From positions 43,532 to 107,531 of the forward strand of contig JAGXRF010000076.1 of NCBI GenBank assembly GCA_018335925.1: 64,000 nt of DNA, in the 5' to 3' direction. The position numbers and the translations under genes are program-made. The notes under the pieces are model-generated. The model was not told the origin of the DNA. It ran no database searches and saw nothing but the letters and a program-made list of their open reading frames with translations. Shown here one piece after another: positions 45,408-53,117 of this stretch. The stretch comes from Flavobacteriales bacterium. GTDB lineage: Bacteria > Bacteroidota > Bacteroidia > Flavobacteriales > Flavobacteriaceae. Within the stretch, counting starts at the first letter, position 1. Each line of letters starts with the position of its first letter.

Positions 45408-45447
45408 TTATCGCAATCCAAATTACGGTAATCCAAATTACGATAAA

Positions 45448-46027
45448 GTGAAATTTTATATCAGAGAACAAGAGCTTACTTTATTAAGGGATTTAGAAAA
45501 ACGTTCGCATCAAGTGGCTCAAATGGCATTTGAATTAGGTAGAAGACGTATTGGCAAAGCAAGTCTTTTGGTAAAAGCCTATCAGCAATCCACTTCTCTT
45601 TATTTTTTTGTAGCCAAGCAGCAGAAGTATTAAGTATGGTGTAGAAGATCATTTTCACAAATTTTGGTTTCGTTTTATATACAAATACCGCAGTACATTA
45701 GAAATAAGTAATATAGAGTATCTCAAAGAAATAATCAAAAGAGATTATGCTACTTACAGGGGAAAAATATTGGAAAATTATTATATGGAGAGACTTATGG
45801 CTACCAAGCAATATAATACTATAGCTAGGTATTGGGAACGAAACAACCAAAATGAAATAGATATTGTAGCCATAAACGATGTAGAAAAAAAAGTATTATT
45901 TGCCGAGGTAAAAAGGAATCCAGACAAACTCAACCTAAATAATTTAATAGAAAAATTGCAAAATCTAGTACCACATTTTAAGGAGTATCAAATAAAATAT
46001 CAGGGTTTTTCTATACAAAATATGTAA
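45448..46027 (+). pseudogene. AAA ATPase with DUF234-type C-terminus, internally deleted
   Basis: The first part (KFYIREQELTLLRDLEK, and Walker A GRRRIGKASLL with Ala where Thr or Ser is usual) is the start of a Bacteroidota ATPase of the DUF234 group. After YFFVAKQQ the sequence jumps, in another frame, to the DUF234 end (FWFRFIYKYRSTLEI, YLKEIIKRDYATYRG, NEIDIVAINDVEKKVLFAEVKR split by turns). About 200 residues including Walker B are gone, so it cannot work as an ATPase. The remaining C-terminal frame ends 7 bp before the PglC-like gene. Confidence 0.8.
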
Positions 46028-46034
46028 CACAACC

Positions 46035-46640
46035 ATGTATCCAAACTACATCAAACCTTTTTTCGATTTTATTTCAGCCTTCATTGGTTTTATCTTGGCA
46101 AGTCCTATATTTTTGTTGTGTGCCATAGCTCTGGCTATCGTAAACAAAGGGACCCCCTTTTTTACGCAACTACGTCCGGGTAAAGATGGCAAGTTGTTTG
46201 CCATTTACAAGTTCAAAACCATGACCGATGCCAAAGATGCCAATGGCAATTTGCTGCCCGATGCCCAACGGTTAACCAAAATAGGAACATTGGTACGAAA
46301 AACATCGTTAGACGAGCTTCCGCAATTGTTTAATGTTTTGCGTGGCGAGTTGAGTTTTACCGGACCCCGACCATTGTTGCCGGAGTATATTCCGTTGTAT
46401 AACGACTTTCAGAAACGCAGACATGAGGTAAAACCGGGTATTTCGGGGTGGGCACAAGTAAATGGAAGAAATGCCATTACGTGGGACCAAAAATTTGCAT
46501 TAGACGTGTATTACGTGGATCATATGAACTTTTGGTTGGATGTAAAAATTGTATTATTAACTGCCAAAAAGGTATTTGTACGCGAAGGGATTTCCCAAAC
46601 CGGACAAGCAACCGCAGAGGCATTTAAAGGGAATGAATGA
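46035..46640 (+). CDS. PglC-like phosphoglycosyl transferase
   Basis: A 201-residue membrane-associated enzyme that joins a sugar-1-phosphate to undecaprenyl phosphate, starting assembly of the repeat unit. One re-entrant hydrophobic helix (about 12-35) is followed by KFKTMTDAKD, the catalytic Asp-Glu in TSLDELPQLF, FTGPRPLLPEY and KPGISGWAQVNGRN. The size and motifs match PglC, which uses UDP-diNAc-bacillosamine. It overlaps the PglD-like gene by 4 bp. Partial copies of the same family lie upstream at 43291 and 45097. Confidence 0.9.
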   Translation: MYPNYIKPFFDFISAFIGFILASPIFLLCAIALAIVNKGTPFFTQLRPGKDGKLFAIYKFKTMTDAKDANGNLLPDAQRLTKIGTLVRKTSLDELPQLFNVLRGELSFTGPRPLLPEYIPLYNDFQKRRHEVKPGISGWAQVNGRNAITWDQKFALDVYYVDHMNFWLDVKIVLLTAKKVFVREGISQTGQATAEAFKGNE

Positions 46641-47221
46641 TGTTTATATACGGAGCAAGTGGTCATGGCAAAGTAGTGTGTGAAATTGCACAAGCTTTAG
46701 GACTTCCAGTGGAGGTTTTTGTAGATGATAACCCAAATTTACAAGAGGTTTGCAACCTGCCTGTGAATGCTAAAATTCCAAATCAACTTACTGCCGGAAT
46801 TTTAGGAATTGGAAATAACCAAACCAGAAAAAAGTTGGCCAATCAAAATCCTACGATAGAATTTCAAATATTGCTACATCCAAAGGCTAACATATCACCA
46901 AGTGCTTATTTAGGTTCAGGTACCGTTGTAATGGCTGGAGCTACCATCAATGCAAGTGTTCAAATTGGAACACATGTAATTGTAAACACCAATGCCTCTG
47001 TGGATCATGACTGTGTTTTAGAGGATTTTGTGCATATTTCACCTAATGTAGCCTTATCAGGTGGTGTTAGAGTAGGGGAAGGTACCCATATTGGAATTGG
47101 TGCATGTGTAATCCCCGGAATTCAAATTGGTAAATGGGCAACCATTGGTGCCGGAGCCGTGATAATTAACGATGTGCCAGATGGTGCTACAGTAGTGGGT
47201 AATCCTGGGAGAGTGTTGTGA
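46637..47221 (+). CDS. PglD-like sugar N-acetyltransferase
   Basis: A 194-residue left-handed beta-helix acetyltransferase. The N-terminal Rossmann-like part (MFIYGASGHGKVVCEIAQALG) and the hexapeptide repeats (about 85-180, including the catalytic His region NASVDHDCVLEDFVHISP) match PglD/NeuD-type enzymes, which acetylate the 4-amino group of UDP-4-amino sugars. It is coupled to the PglC-like gene and followed by a strong terminator. The PglE and PglF partners lie 2-5 kb downstream. Confidence 0.9.
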   Translation: MMFIYGASGHGKVVCEIAQALGLPVEVFVDDNPNLQEVCNLPVNAKIPNQLTAGILGIGNNQTRKKLANQNPTIEFQILLHPKANISPSAYLGSGTVVMAGATINASVQIGTHVIVNTNASVDHDCVLEDFVHISPNVALSGGVRVGEGTHIGIGACVIPGIQIGKWATIGAGAVIINDVPDGATVVGNPGRVL

Positions 47222-47227
47222 AATTGT

Positions 47228-47260
47228 TGAACTGTTGAATCGTTGAATCGTTGAATCGTT
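47228..47260. repeat. Octamer repeat array after the PglD-like gene
   Basis: Four units close to GTTGAATC (GTTGAACTGTTGAATCGTTG...) follow the PglD-like gene after 7 bp. Since each unit carries TGA and the period of 8 shifts frame, such arrays stop translation in all frames. Confidence 0.8.
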
Positions 47261-47346
47261 GTCAGATTTCTAATGATTGGTTTTTAAATCATATTGCAAT
47301 TTTTTTAAACAAATAAATACATAAACGTATCCACAATATAAAAATA

Positions 47347-47372
47347 CCCCGCTACTTAGGCGGGGCTTTTTT
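47347..47372 (+). terminator. Strong terminator of the main polysaccharide operon
   Basis: CCCCGC-TACTTAG-GCGGGG followed by C and six T. It lies about 125 bp after the PglD-like gene and would end the long transcript beginning near 25 kb. Confidence 0.9.
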
Positions 47373-47457
47373 ATTTATAACATGGTGCTGAATTGATGGT
47401 TGTTATATGAGGTTTCAAGTTTCAGGTTTAACGTTCAAGTTGTATTGTTGGTTCGTA

Positions 47458-47790
47458 TTTATTTGTTTAAGTATTTGGGTTTATTGTCAATCCCTAAAAT
47501 CGGTTGTCGGTAAATACATAAAAGCGTTAAGTTTTTCCTTTGCGGGTGATATTTTTTTTCAAGAGTCGCTTAACTGATTGAATTGAGATCCTGAAACAAG
47601 TTCAGGATGACAGAAATTAAGCGTTTATTTGTTTAAGTAGTTGGGTTTATTGCCAATCCCTAAAATCGGTTGTCGGTAAATACTTAAAAGCGTTAAGTTT
47701 TTCCTTTTCGGGTGATATTTTATTTTTAAGAGACGCTTAACTGATTGAATTGAGATCCTGAAACAAGTTCAGGATGACAGAAATTAAGCG
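47458..47790. repeat. Two tandem copies of a 166-bp unit
   Basis: Copy 1 runs 47458-47623 and copy 2 47624-47790, over 90 percent alike. Each contains AATCCCTAAAATCGGTTGTC, AAAAGCGTTAAG, the flanking inverted pair CGCTTAA / TTAAGCG and the 8-bp hairpin ATCCTGAA-ACAAG-TTCAGGAT. A third copy is at 48800-48965. Before it, 47411-47437 holds a repeat (CAAGTTTCAGGTTTAACG) of the same kind as that encoded in leuS. Confidence 0.85.
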
Positions 47791-47821
47791 TTTGTTATGT
47801 AAACACATAAACAGATAAACA

Positions 47822-47888
47822 ATATTTCGGTGGTCGGTCATCGAGACTCGATTCAACCCTTCGGCAGGCTCAGGGCAGGCTTTTCAAC
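47822..47888. repeat. 7-bp units and the inverted copy of the 40-bp element
   Basis: CGGTGGTCGGTCATCGA is followed by the 40-bp element (47849-47888) in reverse orientation to the copies at 22410 and 23398. The following 47889-47939 is an A-rich stretch with AAACACATAAACA repeats and no gene. Confidence 0.8.
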
Positions 47889-47939
47889 GACTCAATAAAA
47901 AAATAAACACATAAACAAATAAACGCATCAACAAATATT

Positions 47940-47962
47940 CCCGACTTTTGTCGGGTATTTTG
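47940..47962 (+). terminator. Hairpin terminator in front of the second sugar transferase
   Basis: CCCGAC-TTTT-GTCGGG followed by TATTTTG, ending only a few bases before the ATG at 47967. It probably stops read-through from upstream, or attenuates expression of the transferase gene. Confidence 0.65.
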
Positions 47963-47966
47963 TTTT

Positions 47967-48542
47967 ATGATACTTCAGCTTTTTTTAGGATTGGTCCTTT
48001 TTTTTGGAGGTTTTGTTGCATTACTTCTCCTGTTGTCTGCTTGGGATACTGCTTCCAATGGACTTTTTGTGCAAGATAGGGTAGGGCAGCATGGCAAAGT
48101 ATTTCGAATATATAAGTTTCGAAGCCTGCATCGGGTAACAGGACGTATTTCGGTTTTTGGAGCTTGGATGCGAAAATACAAATTAGACGAGCTGCCACAA
48201 CTTTGGAATCTCTTGAAAGGTGATATGGTTTTGGTAGGTCCACGTCCGGATGTGCCTGGCTATGCCGACCAACTGCAAGGAGACGACTACATCGTTTTGC
48301 ATTGCAAACCCGGTCTTACCGGTTTGGCTTCGTTAAAATACCGCAACGAAGAAAGCATCCTTGCTGCACAACCCAACCCAAAGGAATATAACGATACGGT
48401 TATTTGGCCGGATAAAGTTCGCTTGCACCGTTGGTATGCCCAACATCGTTCTTTTTGGTTGGATGTACAAATTGTTTTTTTTACACTATTTCCTTTTTTG
48501 ATAGACTTGGATGCTTGGGTGGAGCGGGTGGTTAATCGTTGA
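47967..48542 (+). CDS. Second bacterial sugar transferase
   Basis: A 191-residue phosphoglycosyl transferase-family protein. The N-terminal membrane helix (residues 2-25) is followed by VQDRVGQHGKVFRIYKFRSL, the catalytic Asp-Glu in YKLDELPQLWN, LVGPRPDVPGYA and CKPGLTGLASLKYRNEE. It differs from the PglC-like protein (PRP-D-P and a longer spacer), so it may handle another sugar. The last residues and the stop codon come from a GTTGAATC repeat, meaning the end was replaced. It stands alone between two repeat regions, behind a hairpin. Confidence 0.85.
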   Translation: MILQLFLGLVLFFGGFVALLLLLSAWDTASNGLFVQDRVGQHGKVFRIYKFRSLHRVTGRISVFGAWMRKYKLDELPQLWNLLKGDMVLVGPRPDVPGYADQLQGDDYIVLHCKPGLTGLASLKYRNEESILAAQPNPKEYNDTVIWPDKVRLHRWYAQHRSFWLDVQIVFFTLFPFLIDLDAWVERVVNR

Positions 48543-48600
48543 ATCGTTGAATCGTTGAATTGTTGAATCGTTGAATCGTTGAATCGTTGAGTCGTTGTGT
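48534..48600. repeat. Octamer repeat array after the second sugar transferase
   Basis: About eight units of GTTGAATC (some as GTTGAATT or GTTGAGTC) starting inside the end of the reading frame of the transferase, which stops at the first TGA in its frame. Confidence 0.85.
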
Positions 48601-48700
48601 CTTTCAGTCATTGAATCGACTTTCATTTAAGGCTTACTTCAAATGATCAATAAACAAATAATATACTAAACCATTAATAATGATTTAAAGAAGGGATTTC

Positions 48701-48739
48701 TTCCCTCTCCTTTGGAGATGGGTCGGGGGTGAGGTTTTA
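48701..48739. repeat. Copy of the CCCTCTCC element
   Basis: TTCCCTCTCCTTTGGAGATG followed by GGTCGGGGGTGAGGTTT. The same element closes both 95-bp repeats near 19.1 kb (CCCCTCTCCTTTGGAGAAG). Confidence 0.75.
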
Positions 48740-48799
48740 TAATTGCCATAAAACAATGATTTTCCTTATTTTATCTATTGGACATAAAATCTTGTCGAT

Positions 48800-48965
48800 A
48801 ATCGGTAATTGCTTAAAAGCTTTAAGTTTTTCCTTTGCGGATGATATTTTATTTTTAAGAGACGCTTAACTGATTGAATTGAGATCCTGAAACAAGTTCA
48901 GGATGACAGAAATTAAGCGTTTGTTATGTAAACAGATAAACAGATAAACAATATTTCGGTGGTCG
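48800..48965. repeat. Third copy of the 166-bp unit (partial and diverged)
   Basis: Resembles copy 2 of the unit at 47671-47838, including AAAGCTTTAAGTTTTTCC, the CGCTTAA/TTAAGCG pair and the hairpin at 48884-48904, and the tail GTTATGTAAACAGATAAACA. The left 30 bp are less alike. Short 7-8 bp units (48960-49020) follow; otherwise 48543-49242 has no gene. Confidence 0.8.
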
Positions 48966-49213
48966 AAAATCGATGGTCGGTGTATTGTTAAATCGTTTAT
49001 GCGTTGAATCGTTGAATCGATTTTAAGGCTTACTTCAAGTGATCAAAAATCATTATCAAATTAAAATCGACGAGGAATTATTGTCAATTATCAAAATTTT
49101 TTGTTTGAAATAGAAGTTCTATTATTTTATTTTATTAGTACAAAACGATTGTTAAAGAAAAAAAGTTAACTTAAACTGTGAAGGAAAATTTAAAATAAGA
49201 TGTCAATTTTAGT

Positions 49214-49221
49214 TATATTTG
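49214..49221 (+). promoter_or_regulatory. -7 promoter element for the PglE-like gene
   Basis: TATATTTG matches TAnnTTTG exactly. It overlaps an in-frame TTG at 49219, which therefore cannot be the start. Transcription would begin near 49228, leaving about 15 nt before TTG 49243. A clear -33 box was not found. Confidence 0.55.
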
Positions 49222-49242
49222 CGACAAAATAAAGGATTGGCT

Positions 49243-50385
49243 TTGGAAAAAATATGGTTGTCTTCTCCTCATATGGGAGGAAACGAATTGAAATATATAC
49301 ATCAAGCGTTTGATCAGAATTGGGTAGCTCCTTTAGGTCCAAATGTAGAGGAGTTTGAATATCGTTTGGAGAGCTTTATTGGGCAAAACAAAAAAGTTGC
49401 GGCTCTTTCTTCTGGAACTGCTGCACTGCATTTAGCCCTCATTCAATGCGGAGTTTCTGCAGGAGATGTGGTACTTTGTCAATCGTTAACTTTTGCTGCA
49501 TCTGCCAATCCAATTGCTTATTTGGGTGCAACTCCAGTGTTTATTGACAGTGAACGAGAAACTTGGAATTTATGTCCGGGTGCTTTAGAGGAAGCTCTTG
49601 CATATTACCAAAAAAAAGGGATTCAGCCAAAAGCCATTATAGCAGTTCATTTATATGGAATGCCTTACCAAGTGGATAAGATTCATGCATTATCAAACAA
49701 GTACAACGTTCCAATTATTGAAGATGCTGCAGAGGCCTTGGGAAGCTTTTATCGTGGTCAATCTTGCGGAACTTTTGGGGTATTTGGTGTGTTGTCGTTT
49801 AATGGCAATAAAATCATTACCACCTCAGGTGGTGGAGCATTGGTGGTAAATGGAGTAGAAGTAAAACAGCACACGGTATTTTTAGCTACCCAAGCCAGAG
49901 ACCAAGCACCACATTACCAACATTCTCAAATAGGTTATAATTACCGCATGAGTAATATTTCTGCAGGAATTGGCTGTGGACAAATGGAAGTATTACAAGC
50001 ACATGTGGAGCTTCGAAGAAAAATGAATGTTTTTTACCATGAACTTTTTCGAGATTCTCATATTCATGTACATACGGAATGCAATGATCAGTACCATTCC
50101 AATCATTGGTTAAGTTGTATTTTAACGAATGGCTATGAGCAGCGAGAAACCATTCGTTTGGCATTAGAAAAAGAAAATATAGAGTCTCGTCCGTTGTGGA
50201 AGCCAATGCATTTACAACCGGTATTTGCAAATGCGAAATATTTTGGGGAGAATGTTGCAGAGGAGTTGTTTGAAAAAGGCTTATGTTTGCCTTCCGGATC
50301 TAATTTATCTGAGCAACAAAAAGCAAGGATTCAAAACGCTTTTCAGAATTTGAAAGTGTCCAATTCTATTTCAATTATTATTTAG
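49243..50385 (+). CDS. PglE-like UDP-4-amino sugar aminotransferase
   Basis: A 380-residue PLP-dependent aminotransferase of the DegT/DnrJ/EryC1 family, which aminates the 4-keto sugar made by a PglF-type dehydratase. I start at TTG 49243 (MEKIWLSSPHMGG), the form in the family, because the upstream TTG is inside the promoter. The lysine that binds PLP is K190 or close by (FNGNKIITTSGGG). EDAAEALGSFY (about residue 160) is the usual cofactor-binding block. The stop overlaps the PglF-like start by 1 bp. Confidence 0.9.
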   Translation: MEKIWLSSPHMGGNELKYIHQAFDQNWVAPLGPNVEEFEYRLESFIGQNKKVAALSSGTAALHLALIQCGVSAGDVVLCQSLTFAASANPIAYLGATPVFIDSERETWNLCPGALEEALAYYQKKGIQPKAIIAVHLYGMPYQVDKIHALSNKYNVPIIEDAAEALGSFYRGQSCGTFGVFGVLSFNGNKIITTSGGGALVVNGVEVKQHTVFLATQARDQAPHYQHSQIGYNYRMSNISAGIGCGQMEVLQAHVELRRKMNVFYHELFRDSHIHVHTECNDQYHSNHWLSCILTNGYEQRETIRLALEKENIESRPLWKPMHLQPVFANAKYFGENVAEELFEKGLCLPSGSNLSEQQKARIQNAFQNLKVSNSISIII

Positions 50386-52340
50386 TGAAAACTATTTTCT
50401 CCATAGAGCCTAACCAAATTTTCAGAAGTTGGAATTTAAAAACCAACCTCGGGAATTTACGTTATCTACCTCGTTGGTTGGTACTTTTTTTGGATGTTTT
50501 CATATTGGCATTTTCCATTCTTTCGACTAGAATATTGTTATTAGACATGGGGATGTATTTTGCTATTTTGCAAAATTTTAAGGAGATCACATGGTCGGGT
50601 GTCATCACCATGAATGTGTTGTTCTTTTTTGTTTTTAAAACTTATGCCGGCATTATTCGTCATTCTAGTTTTATAGATGGAATTAAATTGTTTGTTGCTC
50701 AAGGGGTGACTTGTTTGGTGTTGTTTTTTCTGAATTGGTATATTGAACAAAAAACGGGTATCAAATTACTTTTGAATACCGGTTTGGTGATTTATTTTTC
50801 TTTCAGTTTTGTGTATTTGTTTTTATACCGAATTTTTGTAAAATTTATTTTTGACCATTTTCTATCCATCCAATCACAAATCAAAACTCGAGCAATAGTT
50901 TTAGGAGCAGATGCCAACTCTATAGCAATTGCCAATGCTTTGATGATGGAGTCACCGGCTAGATTCAAGATTTTAGGATTTATTGATCCTTACCAAAACA
51001 ATACCTCTAAGCGTATTTTAAATGTACCAATTTACAGCATGCCTAAGAGGGTAAGTGTCTTGATGCGAAGCATGCAAGCTGAAGCATTAGTTTTGGCTGA
51101 TAATAGTTTGTCTAAACAACAAAAAAATCAAATTGTAGACGACTGTTTGGAATATAATTTCAAAGTGTTTGTTTCTCCTATGGTCACCAATTGGGAGAAT
51201 AGTACTGAAATTTCCAAAAAAATCAAAAAGTTCGAAATTCATGATTTGTTGGAAAGAAAGGAAATTGTATTGGATAAAAAGGGAATTTCTGAACAGTTAC
51301 ACAACAAAGTAGTCATGGTTACAGGGGCTGCTGGTTCTATTGGCAGCGAAATAGCAAGACAAGTGTTGCAGTTTCAACCTAAAATGTTGTTGTTGTTAGA
51401 TCAGGCAGAATCGCCTTTACATGATTTGCATTTAGAATTGAAAAAACTTTTTCCAAAAATGCATTTGGTTCCAGTTTTGGCAGATGTGAGAAGAAAAGGT
51501 GGGATGCAAAAAATATTTGAACAATATCGTCCTCAAGTAGTGTATCATGCAGCAGCTTACAAGCACGTACCTTTGATGGAAGACAATCCGAAGCAAGCAA
51601 TATTTACCAATGTACTCGGTACTAAAATTGTGGCTGATTTGGCTTGTAAATACCAAGTAGATTCCTTCGTGATGGTTTCTACAGACAAAGCGGTTAATCC
51701 TAGTAATGTCATGGGGGCAAGTAAGAGGATCGCAGAATGTTATGTGAGGCATTTGCATCAAGTGAGAGAAACTAAGGGCTGTTCTACAAAATTTATTACT
51801 ACCCGATTTGGAAATGTTCTTGGCTCAAATGGTTCGGTAGTACCATTATTCACAAAGCAGATTCAAGAAGGAGGGCCAATTACCATTACCCATCCGGATA
51901 TTATACGTTTTTTTATGACTATTCCGGAAGCTTGCCAATTGGTTTTGGAAGCAGGAACCATGGGAAATGGGGGAGAAATTTTTATTTTTGACATGGGAGA
52001 GCCAGTTAAAATAATTGATTTAGCTAAGAAAATGATCAAGTTGGCGGGTTATGTACCGTACAAAGATATTGACATTCAAGTGGTTGGTTTGCGACCTGGA
52101 GAGAAGCTATTTGAAGAATTATTAAATGACAAAGCCAAAACTTTACCAACCTATCATCAAAAAATTATGATTGCAACTGAAGAAGAAACCGAAATTAGTA
52201 ACTTGAACCAACAAATTTCTGAATTGATTCAGTTGGCTAAAAACTTGGAGGAAGAATTGATCGTGCAAAAAATGAAGCAGTTAGTACCAGAGTTTTTAAG
52301 TAAGAATTCCAAATTTCAATCGTTAGATACCTTAAATTAA
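50385..52340 (+). CDS. PglF/WbpM-like membrane-bound nucleotide-sugar 4,6-dehydratase
   Basis: A 651-residue protein with four or five N-terminal transmembrane helices (about 30-165), then a CoA-binding-like nucleotide domain (about 165-290), and an extended SDR domain: NAD motif VMVTGAAGSIGSEIA (about 308-322), VVYHAAAYKHVPLME, and VSTDKAVNPSNVMGASKR in place of the normal Ser-Tyr-Lys. Such enzymes turn UDP-GlcNAc into UDP-2-acetamido-4-keto-2,4,6-trideoxyhexose. The GTG start overlaps the PglE-like stop. It is the first enzyme of the diamino sugar path. Confidence 0.92.
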   Translation: MKTIFSIEPNQIFRSWNLKTNLGNLRYLPRWLVLFLDVFILAFSILSTRILLLDMGMYFAILQNFKEITWSGVITMNVLFFFVFKTYAGIIRHSSFIDGIKLFVAQGVTCLVLFFLNWYIEQKTGIKLLLNTGLVIYFSFSFVYLFLYRIFVKFIFDHFLSIQSQIKTRAIVLGADANSIAIANALMMESPARFKILGFIDPYQNNTSKRILNVPIYSMPKRVSVLMRSMQAEALVLADNSLSKQQKNQIVDDCLEYNFKVFVSPMVTNWENSTEISKKIKKFEIHDLLERKEIVLDKKGISEQLHNKVVMVTGAAGSIGSEIARQVLQFQPKMLLLLDQAESPLHDLHLELKKLFPKMHLVPVLADVRRKGGMQKIFEQYRPQVVYHAAAYKHVPLMEDNPKQAIFTNVLGTKIVADLACKYQVDSFVMVSTDKAVNPSNVMGASKRIAECYVRHLHQVRETKGCSTKFITTRFGNVLGSNGSVVPLFTKQIQEGGPITITHPDIIRFFMTIPEACQLVLEAGTMGNGGEIFIFDMGEPVKIIDLAKKMIKLAGYVPYKDIDIQVVGLRPGEKLFEELLNDKAKTLPTYHQKIMIATEEETEISNLNQQISELIQLAKNLEEELIVQKMKQLVPEFLSKNSKFQSLDTLN

Positions 52341-52346
52341 TATTAC

Positions 52347-53117
52347 ATGCGTTTACGCCTTACCTTATTTTTATTACTTTTATTGGTTGGACTACAATCT
52401 TGTGTTTCCAAAAAGGAAATTGTGTATTTGCAAGAATACCAAAACAATAATATTACCAAGAGTTTACAAAACTATGAACCGGTCATCCAAAGAGACGATG
52501 TTCTATTTATACAAATTGTAACTACTGATCCTATAGCAGCTAGCCCGTTTAATTTAGGTATGGGAGGAGAACAGATGGCAATGATCAATTTAGCACAAGG
52601 TGCGGAACCTTTTACTTATTTGGTAGCAGCGGATGGTACGATTGATATGCCTACTATTGGGAATGTTAAAGTAGAAGGACTTACCAAAACCCAATGCAGA
52701 ATCTTATTGGAAGAGAAGTTAGCACCATTACTTAAAAATCCTATAATTAATATTCGAACGGTTAATTTTAGAGTTTCTGTGTTAGGTGAAGTAAACAGAC
52801 CTGGTATAGTTGCGAAGAATAGCGATCGAATGACGGTTTTAGAAGCCTTGGCCGGAGCAGGTGACTTGACTATCTTTGGCAAGCGTACCAATATTTTATT
52901 GATTCGTGAAATTAACGGGGTGCAATCTACTTACACCATTGATTTGACCAATGCCAACTTTATGCAGTCTCCTTATTATTATTTGCAAAACAACGATGTG
53001 TTGTATGTGGAGCCGAGAGCTGCAAGAAGAGATTCCTCTGCAGTTGGTGCCAATGCCGGAATTGTGATTTCAGCCATTAGTTTGTTATTAACCGCAATTG
53101 TTTTATTTAGAAGATAA
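52347..53117 (+). CDS. Polysaccharide export outer-membrane lipoprotein (Wza-like)
   Basis: A 256-residue lipoprotein. The lipobox is GLQSC with Cys19. The Poly_export domain (about 45-135, with QRDDVLFIQI and VAADGTIDMPTIGNVKVEGL) is followed by a SLBB domain (about 140-215, FRVSVLGEVNRPGIVAKNSD) and a C-terminal hydrophobic helix (about 235-253). It forms the outer-membrane exit for the polysaccharide. The stop overlaps the Wzc-like start by 1 bp, and both are normally paired. Confidence 0.92.
   Translation: MRLRLTLFLLLLLVGLQSCVSKKEIVYLQEYQNNNITKSLQNYEPVIQRDDVLFIQIVTTDPIAASPFNLGMGGEQMAMINLAQGAEPFTYLVAADGTIDMPTIGNVKVEGLTKTQCRILLEEKLAPLLKNPIINIRTVNFRVSVLGEVNRPGIVAKNSDRMTVLEALAGAGDLTIFGKRTNILLIREINGVQSTYTIDLTNANFMQSPYYYLQNNDVLYVEPRAARRDSSAVGANAGIVISAISLLLTAIVLFRR

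Noticed and set aside
49219..49242. TTG start for the PglE-like gene
   Set aside because: It overlaps the TATATTTG promoter core, and the extra residues are not seen in the family.
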